DNA of 64,000 nucleotides from Endozoicomonas sp. 8E. Its GTDB lineage: Bacteria > Pseudomonadota > Gammaproteobacteria > Pseudomonadales > Endozoicomonadaceae. Where the stretch lies: NCBI RefSeq assembly GCF_032883915.1, contig NZ_CP120717.1, forward strand, positions 4,409,697 to 4,473,696. The letters run 5' to 3'. The notes beneath the pieces are model-generated. The model was not told the origin of the DNA. It saw only the letters and a list, made by a program, of their open reading frames with translations, and did no database searches. Shown in pieces: positions 9,325 to 17,243 of this stretch (within the stretch, counting starts at the first letter, position 1; each line of letters begins with the position of its first letter). A program made the translations under genes and the position numbers.

Positions 9325-9441
9325 ATGTATATAGACACGGTCGTGGTCGCAGGATTATTGGTGGTTGCAGCCACACTCATTTTTGGTTGCGCAGTAGCGG
9401 GCTTCATTATCAACGACAACCGTAAAAACCAGGGCAAATAA
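9325..9441 (+). CDS. 38-residue single-span membrane protein, CcoM-like
   Basis: The small gene starts at the ATG preceded by CAGGAGAGTCAATT, an excellent ribosome site. The protein begins MYIDTVVVAGLLVVAATLIF, has one hydrophobic span (about residues 5-29) and ends in a short charged tail (NDNRKNQGK). Size, topology and the acidic residue at position 4 resemble CcoM, the small assembly/stability subunit of cbb3 oxidase in Pseudomonas stutzeri. That match is from memory, not a search. The Fnr/Anr box upstream supports a role in low-oxygen respiration. No other oxidase gene is nearby. Confidence 0.6.
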   Translation: MYIDTVVVAGLLVVAATLIFGCAVAGFIINDNRKNQGK

Positions 9442-9450
9442 GCCCTGGTT
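9427..9450 (-). terminator. Terminator for the lysR-family gene, overlapping the small-gene stop
   Basis: A perfect 9-base stem (AACCAGGGC at 9427-9435 with GCCCTGGTT at 9442-9450) encloses a six-base loop. On the minus strand it is followed by TTTTT, so it should end transcription of the LysR gene, which stops at 9458. It overlaps the last codons of the 38-residue gene. Confidence 0.75.
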
Positions 9451-9457
9451 CACCAAC

Positions 9458-10384
9458 TCAAAGCCTTTCGAACGGTTTGAAAAATTCCTGGAATTTACTT
9501 AACAGAAAACTTCTCATCCACTGATGCGCCTGGTTAAACTGCCAATGCTCTGGCCACACCAGTTCAAATGTCAGGGGCGGAGAATCTGACAAGATAGGAA
9601 GAAGGACATAATCCTCAAACAGGTCCATTGCCAAATACTCTACATTGGTCACAATGGTAAATGCGTCATTGGATCGAATCGCCTTCAAGGCAGCTTCGAG
9701 GCTTGGCAGCTTCAGCCAGGGGTTTTGTAAAAAGGCATAACGTTCACGCAATCCATTGATATACGGACTGGCGGCAATCACTGCCTGGGTAACAACAAAA
9801 GGATACTGATCCATCTCAGTCAGATCGAGCGTGTCCCGACCACTCATCGGATGCCCCTTGCGCATCAGCACATTAAACGACGCTGAAGTAATCACTTCTT
9901 TGCAGAGGTTCTCAGTGGTATCAGGAAAAGCAACAATCGCCCCAAGATCCAACTCACCCGACTCCATTGAGTAAATCGTTTCCTCATCCGGCAGCGACAC
10001 CGAACTGCTGATACCCGGCGCAATCTGCTTAAGCTCAATCAGAGCCTGAATCAGAAAATTATCAAGAACGACCGAACTTGTACCTATCCGGAAGTGATGC
10101 TCACTGGTTGCAGGATCAAAATTCTGATTCTCAAACAGCGTTTCAGAATCTGCCATCAGTTTTGAAACCAGCGGCTGAACCTGACGCGCTTTTTCAGAAA
10201 GAAAAATATGATTCCCCTCCCTGACAAGGATGGGATCATTCAAAGCTTCTCGCAGCTGTGACAAAGTCCTGCTCATGGTGGATTGAGTCACATGCATCTG
10301 ATCTGCTGCGCGGGTTACACTTCCGGTATCCAGAATCGCCTGTAAAGCGGGCAGCAAACTCATTTTCAGCCGATTACTGGCCAT
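9458..10384 (-). CDS. LysR-family transcriptional regulator
   Basis: The protein has 308 residues. The N-terminal winged helix-turn-helix is seen at about 22-48 (SVTRAADQMHVTQSTMSRTL), followed by a LysR substrate-binding domain. The target and effector are not evident. It lies between the small membrane gene and the porin, divergent from the porin across a roughly 490-base gap, so control of the porin is possible but unproven. A clear intrinsic terminator follows its stop codon. Confidence 0.9.
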   Translation of the reverse strand: MASNRLKMSLLPALQAILDTGSVTRAADQMHVTQSTMSRTLSQLREALNDPILVREGNHIFLSEKARQVQPLVSKLMADSETLFENQNFDPATSEHHFRIGTSSVVLDNFLIQALIELKQIAPGISSSVSLPDEETIYSMESGELDLGAIVAFPDTTENLCKEVITSASFNVLMRKGHPMSGRDTLDLTEMDQYPFVVTQAVIAASPYINGLRERYAFLQNPWLKLPSLEAALKAIRSNDAFTIVTNVEYLAMDLFEDYVLLPILSDSPPLTFELVWPEHWQFNQAHQWMRSFLLSKFQEFFKPFERL

Positions 10385-10590
10385 GAGTACAACTCTCTCT
10401 GTTAGACATTGAAATGCCCATATCGCAAAAAAGGTTGCCTAGACTACTCATTCGATGCACTGAAACAAACTGTTTTTACGCTCTATGAAAGCACTTTGTT
10501 TTAGCCTCTTCTAATAAAGAGGAGAAGACAAAACCCTTTCACCAACCCGGTTATGCCGGAAACACTTTAAAGACAATAAACCCTGAAAAT

Positions 10591-10628
10591 AAAAAAGCCG
10601 GCATCAATGACTCTGGGTTGATGCCGGC
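10591..10628 (-). terminator. Orphan leftward intrinsic terminator
   Basis: An 11-base perfect stem, GCCGGCATCAA (10597-10607) with TTGATGCCGGC (10618-10628), has a 10-base loop. On the minus strand it is followed by six T residues. No coding gene on the minus strand ends here, so the transcript it terminates would start between this point and the porin. Confidence 0.7.
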
Positions 10629-10860
10629 AAATACACACAACACATGAATCGGAGTAGACGATTCATGGCGAGTAGATTAACCACTCCAACCCCTCTCATC
10701 CAGTGAAAGAAATCACTCAACCCATTGAACTGACCGATAAGTAATTTACACGGTAAGTGGCGAATTAACACATTCGCGATTTCGATATAACCATTGATGC
10801 TTTCAACGTGACCCATTAGTACAACTACATAACAATCTCGGTTCAACATTGAACACAATC
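10629..10860 (-). ncRNA. Candidate small RNA divergent from the porin
   Basis: The only basis is the strong orphan terminator at its left end and the absence of a convincing coding frame. The geometry, an RNA divergent from a porin gene, recalls micF/ompC in E. coli, but no sequence similarity is claimed. The right boundary is arbitrary. The hairpin could instead be a leader structure or a boundary element. Confidence 0.22.
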
Positions 10861-10877
10861 AGTTGGGATACGTAATC

Positions 10878-11912
10878 ATGCACAAAAAGATTCTGGCCGC
10901 AGCAGTAGCCACGGCAGTGGCAGGTCCAGCGATGGCAGTGAACGTTTTTGACGACGGCACAAGCAGCCTCAGCATTGGTGGCCGTGTCGGTGTTGTTGCC
11001 AAAAATTATGATGGTGAAAACACTCTGAACAACGACAGCGCTCGTATTAACTTTAAATTCGCGCACAAGTTTGACAGCGGATGGACCGGCCAAGGCGTTG
11101 CAGAGTGGGGCTTCCGCGCTCAAGATGAATACGAAAATGGTGAGAAGAAAGACACCTTCTTTAACCGTCTGGGCTATGTTGGCCTGAGCCATGAAGAAAT
11201 GGGTGCATTCGCTGCCGGTAAAAACTGGAGCGTAACTTATGACGTTTCAGGCTGGACAGACAGTTATGCTATCGGTGGTGGTAGCGCCCTGGGTATCTAC
11301 GAAGGCCGTGAAGACGGTGACATCGACGGTTCTGCCCGTGCCGATGATGTTATCCAGTACCGCAACAGCTTCGGCGGTCTGAACATCGGCCTTCAATACC
11401 AAATGGAAGATCATTCAGTAACAAACGCCCAGCGTGATTCCGGTTACGGCATCTCTGCCAGCTATGATCTCGCCATGGGCCTCTCTCTGGGTGCCGCCTA
11501 CTCTGAAACGAAGTACGTTGACCAGGACAAATCCAAGTCTGCCACTGCTGGTCTGAAATTTGAGAACGAAAGGCTGTACCTGGCTGCCATGTACGGCGAG
11601 CTAACAAATAAAACCAAACTGGCCGACAAACTGAACGCCAAGTCCAAAGGTATTGAACTTTACGGCCGACTGGCTATGAACAATGTTCTACAAGGCTTCT
11701 CCCTGGAAGCAGGTTACAACGAGCTGAAAGATGACAGTTCAGCAGCTGTTGACCAGACTGAGGCTACCCTCAAGGAAACCATGATTGGCGCCATTTATGA
11801 AACTGGCCCAATGCAGTTTGCCGTTGAATACGCCATCGACGACAGCAAAAATGACGCTGGCAAGAAGAACGGTGACAACACCCTGTCTCTGCAGGCTCGT
11901 TACTTCTTCTAA
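10878..11912 (+). CDS. General outer-membrane porin (Gram-negative porin family)
   Basis: The start at MHKKILAAAVATAVAGPAMA gives a clean signal peptide with cleavage after AMA at residue 20; a GTG-type in-frame start 15 bases upstream adds only five residues. The mature protein of about 324 residues opens with a beta strand (SLSIGGRVGVV) and ends LQARYFF, the terminal phenylalanine signal for outer-membrane assembly. The acidic segment around YEGREDGDIDGSARADD may be the constriction loop. It is a trimeric diffusion porin by family. Its natural terminator seems now to be 3.8 kb away, beyond the group II introns. Confidence 0.88.
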   Translation: MHKKILAAAVATAVAGPAMAVNVFDDGTSSLSIGGRVGVVAKNYDGENTLNNDSARINFKFAHKFDSGWTGQGVAEWGFRAQDEYENGEKKDTFFNRLGYVGLSHEEMGAFAAGKNWSVTYDVSGWTDSYAIGGGSALGIYEGREDGDIDGSARADDVIQYRNSFGGLNIGLQYQMEDHSVTNAQRDSGYGISASYDLAMGLSLGAAYSETKYVDQDKSKSATAGLKFENERLYLAAMYGELTNKTKLADKLNAKSKGIELYGRLAMNNVLQGFSLEAGYNELKDDSSAAVDQTEATLKETMIGAIYETGPMQFAVEYAIDDSKNDAGKKNGDNTLSLQARYFF

Positions 11913-12001
11913 TTAGCCACCAGACACAATCGGGATAGGGCGTAGCCTCACAGCTACGCTCACCGGGTAGAAGGAGCTACCAATTGTAGCTCCAACCCCC
12001 T

Positions 12002-12036
12002 CAGATCCCGGCGTGCGGATTTCCCGCACCGGGCTC
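12002..12036 (-). ncRNA. Domain V of the inner group II intron
   Basis: On the minus strand a 35-base hairpin starts GAGCCCGGTGCGGG, has a GAAA-type tetraloop region, and closes with CCGCACGCCGGG. This is the catalytic domain V layout of a group II intron. It lies about 15 bases after the end of the broken reverse transcriptase. Confidence 0.75.
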
Positions 12037-12049
12037 TTCGATATTTGAC

Positions 12050-13357
12050 TCACAGCACAGCCATGGATTTCATTGCCATAAAAGGCAGCATTATCCTCGG
12101 TTTCTGTAACGGCAGAAGCTGCTTGAGATTATGGTACTTTTCCCATGGAATCTTGCCTTTCCGGCATCGGCTACACAGCATCTTGTACCAGTAGCGGTCA
12201 ACAAACCGGTAAAGCTTCTCCATACTTCGGAAGTTTCCTCCCAGACCGTAATACGCATAATGCCCTCTCAACCGTCGATTGATCGCTGTCACTTGTTCGT
12301 GCAGCGGATCATGGCGTATTCGTCTCAGCAGTTCCTTCAGTTTGGCTATGCTGCGTCTTAGGCGGGATTTTTCCGTTCTCCTTCCCACCATGAAGTTTCC
12401 TTTCAGATTCCTTGTGCAGTAGTGCGTAAAGCCAAGGAAGTAAACCGTCTCCGATCGTCTTCCCCACGACTGGCAAAACGTCCGAACCTGACTAACCGGG
12501 TTTTATCCGGCTCCAGTTTCAACGCAAATTTCTCCAGTCGCTGTGGCAGCACATTCATGAACCGCTCCGCATCACTGCGATACTGAAAACACACCACAAA
12601 GTCATCAATGTACCTGATCAGCCATGCCTCGCCTTTTAGCCGGGGCTTGACCTTGCACTCGAACCAGAGGTCAAGCACATAATGCAGGTACAGGTTGCTC
12701 AGAACTACGCTGATCGGCCCACCCTGAGGCGTACCTTCTTCACACTCTTGCAACTCCCCGGCCTCCATCACCCCGGCTTTCAACCAGCGCCGTATAAGGT
12801 TCAGAATTCTGGGATCACCGACCCGGTGTTCCACAAAACGAAGCAGCCATCCATGGTCAAGACTCCCAAAGAAGTTCTTCAAGTCCGCTTCCAGCACCCA
12901 GCTGACCTTTCGGCCTGAAACCACCTCGTTAAAAGTGGACAGGGCATGGTGCGCTCCCAGTCGTGGCCTGCCACCCATGGAACAGGGCAAAAAGTCCTGC
13001 TCATAAATAGCATTCAGCACATCAGCAACACTTCGCTGCAAAGCCCGGTCATTGATGCAGGGAACACCCAGAGTGGCGCTTTTCCTTTTTCCCCGGCTTG
13101 GGTATCCATGCCCTTTTGACCGGCGGTGCCTTGTAGCCTTGCCGATGGATAGACGTCAGTGTCTGTTGCAACCACCGCTTAAAGTCTTTCTTTGTCTCTT
13201 CGACAGTCAGCCCATCGACTCCGGGCGATGTGTTGTGTGGAATCTTGTTCAGATTCATACACAGGCTCGCCGGGGTAATATGATGTGCCAGACTTGTGAA
13301 GCGAAGTTTCGGATAACTCCGGGCTTTCGCTGCTACCCTCTCCAGTCCCGTTGCCAT
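12050..13357 (-). pseudogene. Group II intron reverse transcriptase/maturase, frameshifted
   Basis: Three pieces in different frames reconstruct one LtrA-like protein. The first (13049-13357) carries the N-terminal segment with GVDGLTVEE and AWIPKPGKK. The second (12403-13041) has the palm with QGGPISVVLSNL and the catalytic RYIDDF. The third (12050-12391) holds the maturase and C-terminal region. A one-base insertion near 13075 breaks frame after KKEKR, where the restored frame would read LGVPCIND. A second shift lies near 12460; beyond it another frame restores ETVYFLGFTHYC. The catalytic residues remain, so decay looks recent. Confidence 0.85.
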
Positions 13358-13897
13358 GGCTGGTTTACCTTCTCACTGCGTAAAAGACCGTAACTCCCTC
13401 AGATGTGGAGCCCATGTTTCCCTGGAAAGGCTCAAATACCGCCAGCCGCTTCCCCATGTGACGGGCTCTCCCCGCCTCGGAGTACTATCAGCTGGTCTGA
13501 CTTCCTGAACGTCATCAAGTCGTTCTTGCTTTACAGGCTCGTCGGACCCTACAGGCTCCGCCTGAACGTTCAGGATCTCCCTTGTTCACGTAAAATCATT
13601 CGATAACATGCCGTGGGTACGAACCCCGGAAGCAGTCGGGATGCCTTGTCATTAGCGGAGCTCCCGACTTCCGCTTTCCCCATTGAGAGAGAAGGTCAGC
13701 CACTTCAACCACGTTCAATTTCGGGGCTAATTATCCCTTAGCAGACGTTACGGCCTGTTATCACCCTGTCTACGCTTCGCAGTAGTCGTTACCTTCTACC
13801 ACGCAAGACTCGGTACACGGCTGCCGACCACAGCTTTACCGCGATGACCATTTCAGGTCACAAGATTTTACGCGCTTGCAAGGCGCAACTCCCACAA

Positions 13898-13924
13898 CAC
13901 CCAGCATACGGGTCCGTACTGGGC
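13898..13924 (-). ncRNA. Domain V of the outer group II intron
   Basis: On the minus strand the hairpin CGCCCAGTACGGACCCGTAT continues into GCTGGGTG, pairing CCCAG with CTGGG and TACGG with CCGTA. It lies 11 bases after the stop of the intact reverse transcriptase, where domain V is expected. Only about 9 bases further on, the inner intron appears to begin. Confidence 0.7.
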
Positions 13925-13935
13925 GTTTCGGTCAG

Positions 13936-15261
13936 TTAAGCAGCCAATAATCTAATCAAACCTAATTCATCGAACCAACTATTCGGCAATGCTAAGTGTA
14001 GCGCAGGACTCCGGCTTATCCGCCAGTACCCTTTGCTCGATCCTACTGTCTGCCTCGTCAGCTCTTCACTGACTCCTCGCCTTCTTAGCTCCGCATATCG
14101 CTTCGGACTTTTCTTCCATTGATACCAGAGCAAACTTCTCAATCGTCGCCTGATCCAGCAGTCAAAGTTTTCAAACTCCGAACGGGTTTCAACTTCTCGA
14201 AAGTAGTTCTTCCAGCCCCGTAAATAGCGATTCAGAGACTCCAATCTCTGCTCCAGTGACCGCCCGCCTTTGCGGGTTAGTTGTTTGACCTTGTCCCTGA
14301 ACCGCTTGCAGGTTTTATCTGCCAGCTTCTTCCTGCCATCTCTGGTAAAGCTGTATCCCAGGAACGCCCGCCTCCATGCCTTGTCAACTGCACTTTTCGC
14401 AACGTTGACCTTTAGCTTCAGCTTACTTTCGATGTAACGAGTCAAACTTGCCATCACTCTCTCGCCTGCTTTCTTGCTTCGCACAAACACCCGACAGTCG
14501 TCAGCATAACGTACAAATCGTAAATCACGCTTTTCTAACTCTTTATCGAGTTCATCCAGTACGATGTTAGATAACACAGGTGAGAGCGGTCCTCCCTGAG
14601 GCACTCCTTCAGTCTGCGGTTTTACCAGCCCGTTCTCCATCACTCCGGACTGTAGGAATCGTCGAATTAAACGTAATACATCCTTGTCATCTGTGTGAAC
14701 GGCCAGTTTTGCCATCAGTCGATCATGGTTAACCCGGTCGAAGAATTTCGACAGGTCAATGTCCACAACCCAGTTATATCCTTCTCGGATATACGACTGA
14801 GCCTGATTAATCGCCTGATGAGCTGACCGGTTCGGCCTGAACCCGTAACTGAAAGATGAGAACCTTAGTTCCCACTCGGCCTGCAATACTTGCTGTATCG
14901 CTTGCTGCACCATTCGGTCTAAGGCGATTGGTATACCCAACTGCCTTTCTCCTCCGTCCGGTTTGGGAATCAGTACTCGCCTTACGGGAGCAGGACGCCA
15001 TTCTCCCTGCAAAAGACATTGTCGCAGTTCATGACCATGTTCTTGTAGATGGGTGTACAACCCTTCCACTGTCATACGGTCGATGCCTGCTGCGCCTTTA
15101 TTGCGTTTAACTCGCTGAAAGGCTCTTGTTAAATTATTGGGGTTGGCGATACGCTCCATCAGTCTCGTACCACCCGCCGGGCTTTCGTAATCCTGTGATA
15201 CCGACACGACCTCAGCTCTCATAGCCTTGCAGCCTCCGGTTCCGCCGTGACCACTTGGCAT
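13936..15261 (-). CDS. ltrA: Group II intron reverse transcriptase/maturase, intact
   Basis: The protein has 441 residues, typical for a group II intron protein without a C-terminal endonuclease. Visible motifs are NKGAAGIDRMTVE (RT0-1), SYGFRPNRSAHQA (138-150), DIDLSKFFDRVNHD with a catalytic aspartate, GVPQGGPLSPVLSNI (219-233), and the YADD box (252-255) in RFVRYADDCRVF. A maturase region follows, with NRYLRGWKNYF (the GIIM domain). It would splice the intron RNA and reverse transcribe it into DNA targets. The first 30 or so residues are not conserved; an internal methionine (M14 or M35) could be the true start. Confidence 0.92.
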   Translation of the reverse strand: MPSGHGGTGGCKAMRAEVVSVSQDYESPAGGTRLMERIANPNNLTRAFQRVKRNKGAAGIDRMTVEGLYTHLQEHGHELRQCLLQGEWRPAPVRRVLIPKPDGGERQLGIPIALDRMVQQAIQQVLQAEWELRFSSFSYGFRPNRSAHQAINQAQSYIREGYNWVVDIDLSKFFDRVNHDRLMAKLAVHTDDKDVLRLIRRFLQSGVMENGLVKPQTEGVPQGGPLSPVLSNIVLDELDKELEKRDLRFVRYADDCRVFVRSKKAGERVMASLTRYIESKLKLKVNVAKSAVDKAWRRAFLGYSFTRDGRKKLADKTCKRFRDKVKQLTRKGGRSLEQRLESLNRYLRGWKNYFREVETRSEFENFDCWIRRRLRSLLWYQWKKSPKRYAELRRRGVSEELTRQTVGSSKGYWRISRSPALHLALPNSWFDELGLIRLLAA

Positions 15262-15720
15262 GAGTTCCAGTGTTTGCTGGATTTGTCTGCGTCCAGTGTA
15301 TCGAATAACAGAAACTACTCACCACTCTGTACCGTTCAGGCCTTCACTGACATACGCCAGCTACTATGCCATCTGCTGACTTCTGTGTGGCGGTCAAGTC
15401 ACCTTACGATGACCTCAGTCCGAAATATCAGACACCACACAGACCTCCCGAGGTAAGTCACACCGCCTTCGCCGCACAACCGCCAGATCTACTGCCTGAA
15501 TGTCCGGATGAGTATGGACTTCATCATCATACGCTGACTCGTCCTCACGCAAACAGCCTCATATCTGATTTCTGTTCGTCGGCTCGCGGTTTTGCTCCAC
15601 ACTGCCTTCAGCCTGCACCTCGCGATACAAACCTTGTGCTTCACTAGTCCTTCGCCCTCATCTGGCTGGACAGGGGACTTTCACCCCCAAGCTGTGTGAC
15701 ATGCTCGGCACACGTATGAA

Positions 15721-15750
15721 AAAGGCCAGCAAATCGCTGGCTTTTTTTTT
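15721..15750. terminator. Bidirectional terminator, probably the original porin terminator
   Basis: The stem GCCAGC/GCTGGC (15725-15741), with loop AAATC, is followed by nine T residues on the plus strand and preceded by AAAAA, giving a T run on the minus strand too. If the introns are removed, it lies about 25 bases after the porin stop codon, so it is probably the porin terminator. The outer intron starts seven bases beyond its minus-strand T run. Confidence 0.8.
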
Positions 15751-15927
15751 ACAGAAATCCACTTCAGCCTTTATTTGTCAACCACTCAATTACAAAGACA
15801 CATTCTGACTTTTAAAGATCAGCATACCACCCACTTTGCATACGGTTCGTTTTTTTGAACTATTGTCCCAAAAAAGACTCTAATCTACTAAATCAACTCT
15901 GCTTCCTTAAGCGCCGATGGCCGCCAT

Positions 15928-17053
15928 ATGATAACCGTTGGTGACGATCATACGTTGAAAATCTATGCTCTGGGGGAGGATGGCACACTGGAAGAGAAAC
16001 TCACTATTTCCCATAATGACCGTATCAAATCAGCCAGATTCAGCGACGATGGCAGCAAGGTCGTGACCATCAGCGACGATCACAGTGTGAAAATCCTTGG
16101 CCAGGAGGTCGATGGATCATGGAAAGAAAAAACCACCATTTTCCATAGTGGCAATATCAGGTCAGCTGAGTTCAGCCCCGATGGAAGCCATCTGGTGACC
16201 GCCAGTGACGATCACACGGCGAAAATCTATGGCCAGAACGTCGATGGATCATGGGAAGAAAATGCCACCATTTATAATAAAGGCTCTGTTAACTCAGCCA
16301 CCTTCAGCATCAAGGGCCACCACCTGGTGACCATCAGTAACGACTATACAGCGAAAATCTACGACTGGGGTATCAATGTATCATGGAAAGCAAAAACCAT
16401 CGTTTCCCATAATGATAAGATCAACTCAGCCACCTTCAGCACCGATGGTTGTCATCTGGCAACCGCCAGTGACGATCACACAGCAAAAATTTATGGCAGG
16501 GAGACCGATGGATCATGGGTAGAAAAAGCCACTATTTTCCATAAAGACAAGGTCAGATCAGCCATCTTCAGCGCTGATGGTTGTCACTTAGTGACCATCT
16601 GTGACGATCACACGGCCAAAGTCTATGACAAGATGGCCGACGGCTCGTGGGTAGAAAAAGTCACCATTACCCATAAGGATCGAATCAGTTCAGTCGCTTT
16701 CAGCGCCAATGGTCGCCATCTGGTGACCACCAGTGACGATCAGACGGCAAACATTTATGAACTGGGGGCCGATGAATCATGGACAAAAAAAGTCACCATT
16801 TCTCATAATGACAAGGTCATATCAGCCAACATCAGCGCTGATGGGAGCCACGTGGTAACGGCCAGTGACGATCACACGAATAGTCTATGGCAAGATGGCC
16901 GACGGATCATGGGTAAAAAAAACCACCATTCCCCATGAGGGGCCAATCACATCAGCCACCTTCAGCGCCGATCAACGCCATGTGGTGACCACCAGTAAGG
17001 ATAAAACAGTGCGAGTCACTAAATTGCTGAGGAGTGAGAGCAAGCTGCCATAA
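15928..17053 (+). pseudogene. WD40-repeat beta-propeller gene, decayed
   Basis: The gene encodes about eight tandem 44-residue units with a consensus of SDDHTAKIY, DGSW, a histidine near the middle and SATFSxDGxHLVT, i.e. WD40-type blades. Repeat-like coding sequence (SADGRH) extends in frame upstream of the first ATG to a stop codon, with no ribosome site, so the 5' end looks truncated. A two-base deletion near 16880 shifts frame in the last unit; from about 16865 to 17053 another frame restores KMADGSWVKKT and a C-terminal tail. WD40 propellers are protein-interaction scaffolds and common in host-associated bacteria. There are no signal or membrane segments. Confidence 0.8.
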
Positions 17054-17190
17054 TTGATGCAATCCGGAGGGCATGGATGATGACTGGATTCAGAGTAGGT
17101 GGAACTTCAAAGAGATACTGGAAAATGACCAAAACGCAGAGGTTCCGTTGCACGCAAGAAAAGCTGATCCCAACAGGATCTACAACAAGC

Positions 17191-17215
17191 AAGGCCAGCA
17201 AGTCGCTGGCCTTTT
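17191..17215 (+). terminator. Terminator downstream of the WD40 remnant
   Basis: The stem GGCCAGC (17193-17199) with GCTGGCC (17205-17211), loop AAGTC, is followed by TTTT. It differs by one loop base from the hairpin at 15724-15741 before the WD40 remnant. It lies 29 bases beyond the stop of sppA, which converges on it, and may serve both sides. Confidence 0.7.
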
Positions 17216-17243
17216 CGGGTTTAGTTATACCCATCGAAAAACA

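Larger units (their letters stand above)
10385..10877. other. Divergent lysR-porin intergenic region
   Basis: This gap of about 490 bases should contain the promoters of the LysR gene (leftward) and the porin (rightward). It also contains a strong leftward terminator at 10591-10628 that belongs to no recognised gene. Short frames exist on the minus strand but run through that terminator and look non-coding. T-N11-A motifs typical of LysR sites are too degenerate to assign by eye. Confidence 0.5.
11967..13889 (-). mobile_element. Inner group II intron with decayed reverse transcriptase
   Basis: The 5' end on the minus strand lies near GTTGCGCCTTGCAAG (about 13889), close to the usual GTGCGCC start. 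The 3' end is near TCTAC at 11967, after a domain V hairpin (12002-12036) and a domain VI stem (GGAGCTAC/GTAGCTCC, 11972-11993). Its left and right flanks, joined, would restore the domain V-VI junction of the outer intron. The encoded protein is broken by two frameshifts, so splicing or mobility would need a helper protein. Confidence 0.65.
11929..15713 (-). mobile_element. Outer group II intron with intact reverse transcriptase
   Basis: On the minus strand the element begins GTGTGCC (5' G at 15713), matching the GTGYG start of group II introns. It carries an intact reverse transcriptase (13936-15261), then a domain V hairpin at 13898-13924. After an apparently nested second intron it ends with a domain VI-like hairpin (GCGTAGC/GCTACGC, 11947-11966) and TATCCCGAT at about 11929. 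The 5' flank is a terminator hairpin followed by TTTTT and CATAC, which fits the class C habit of inserting just after terminators. The boundaries are inferred from motifs and may be off by a few bases. Confidence 0.7.

Noticed and set aside
10604..10858. An 84-codon minus-strand frame upstream of the porin
   Set aside because: It runs into the terminator hairpin and contains no recognisable domain; start and ribosome site are poor.
11941..11966. Porin terminator directly after the porin gene
   Set aside because: The GCGTAGC/GCTACGC hairpin has no T run on the plus strand and fits better as domain VI of the outer intron.
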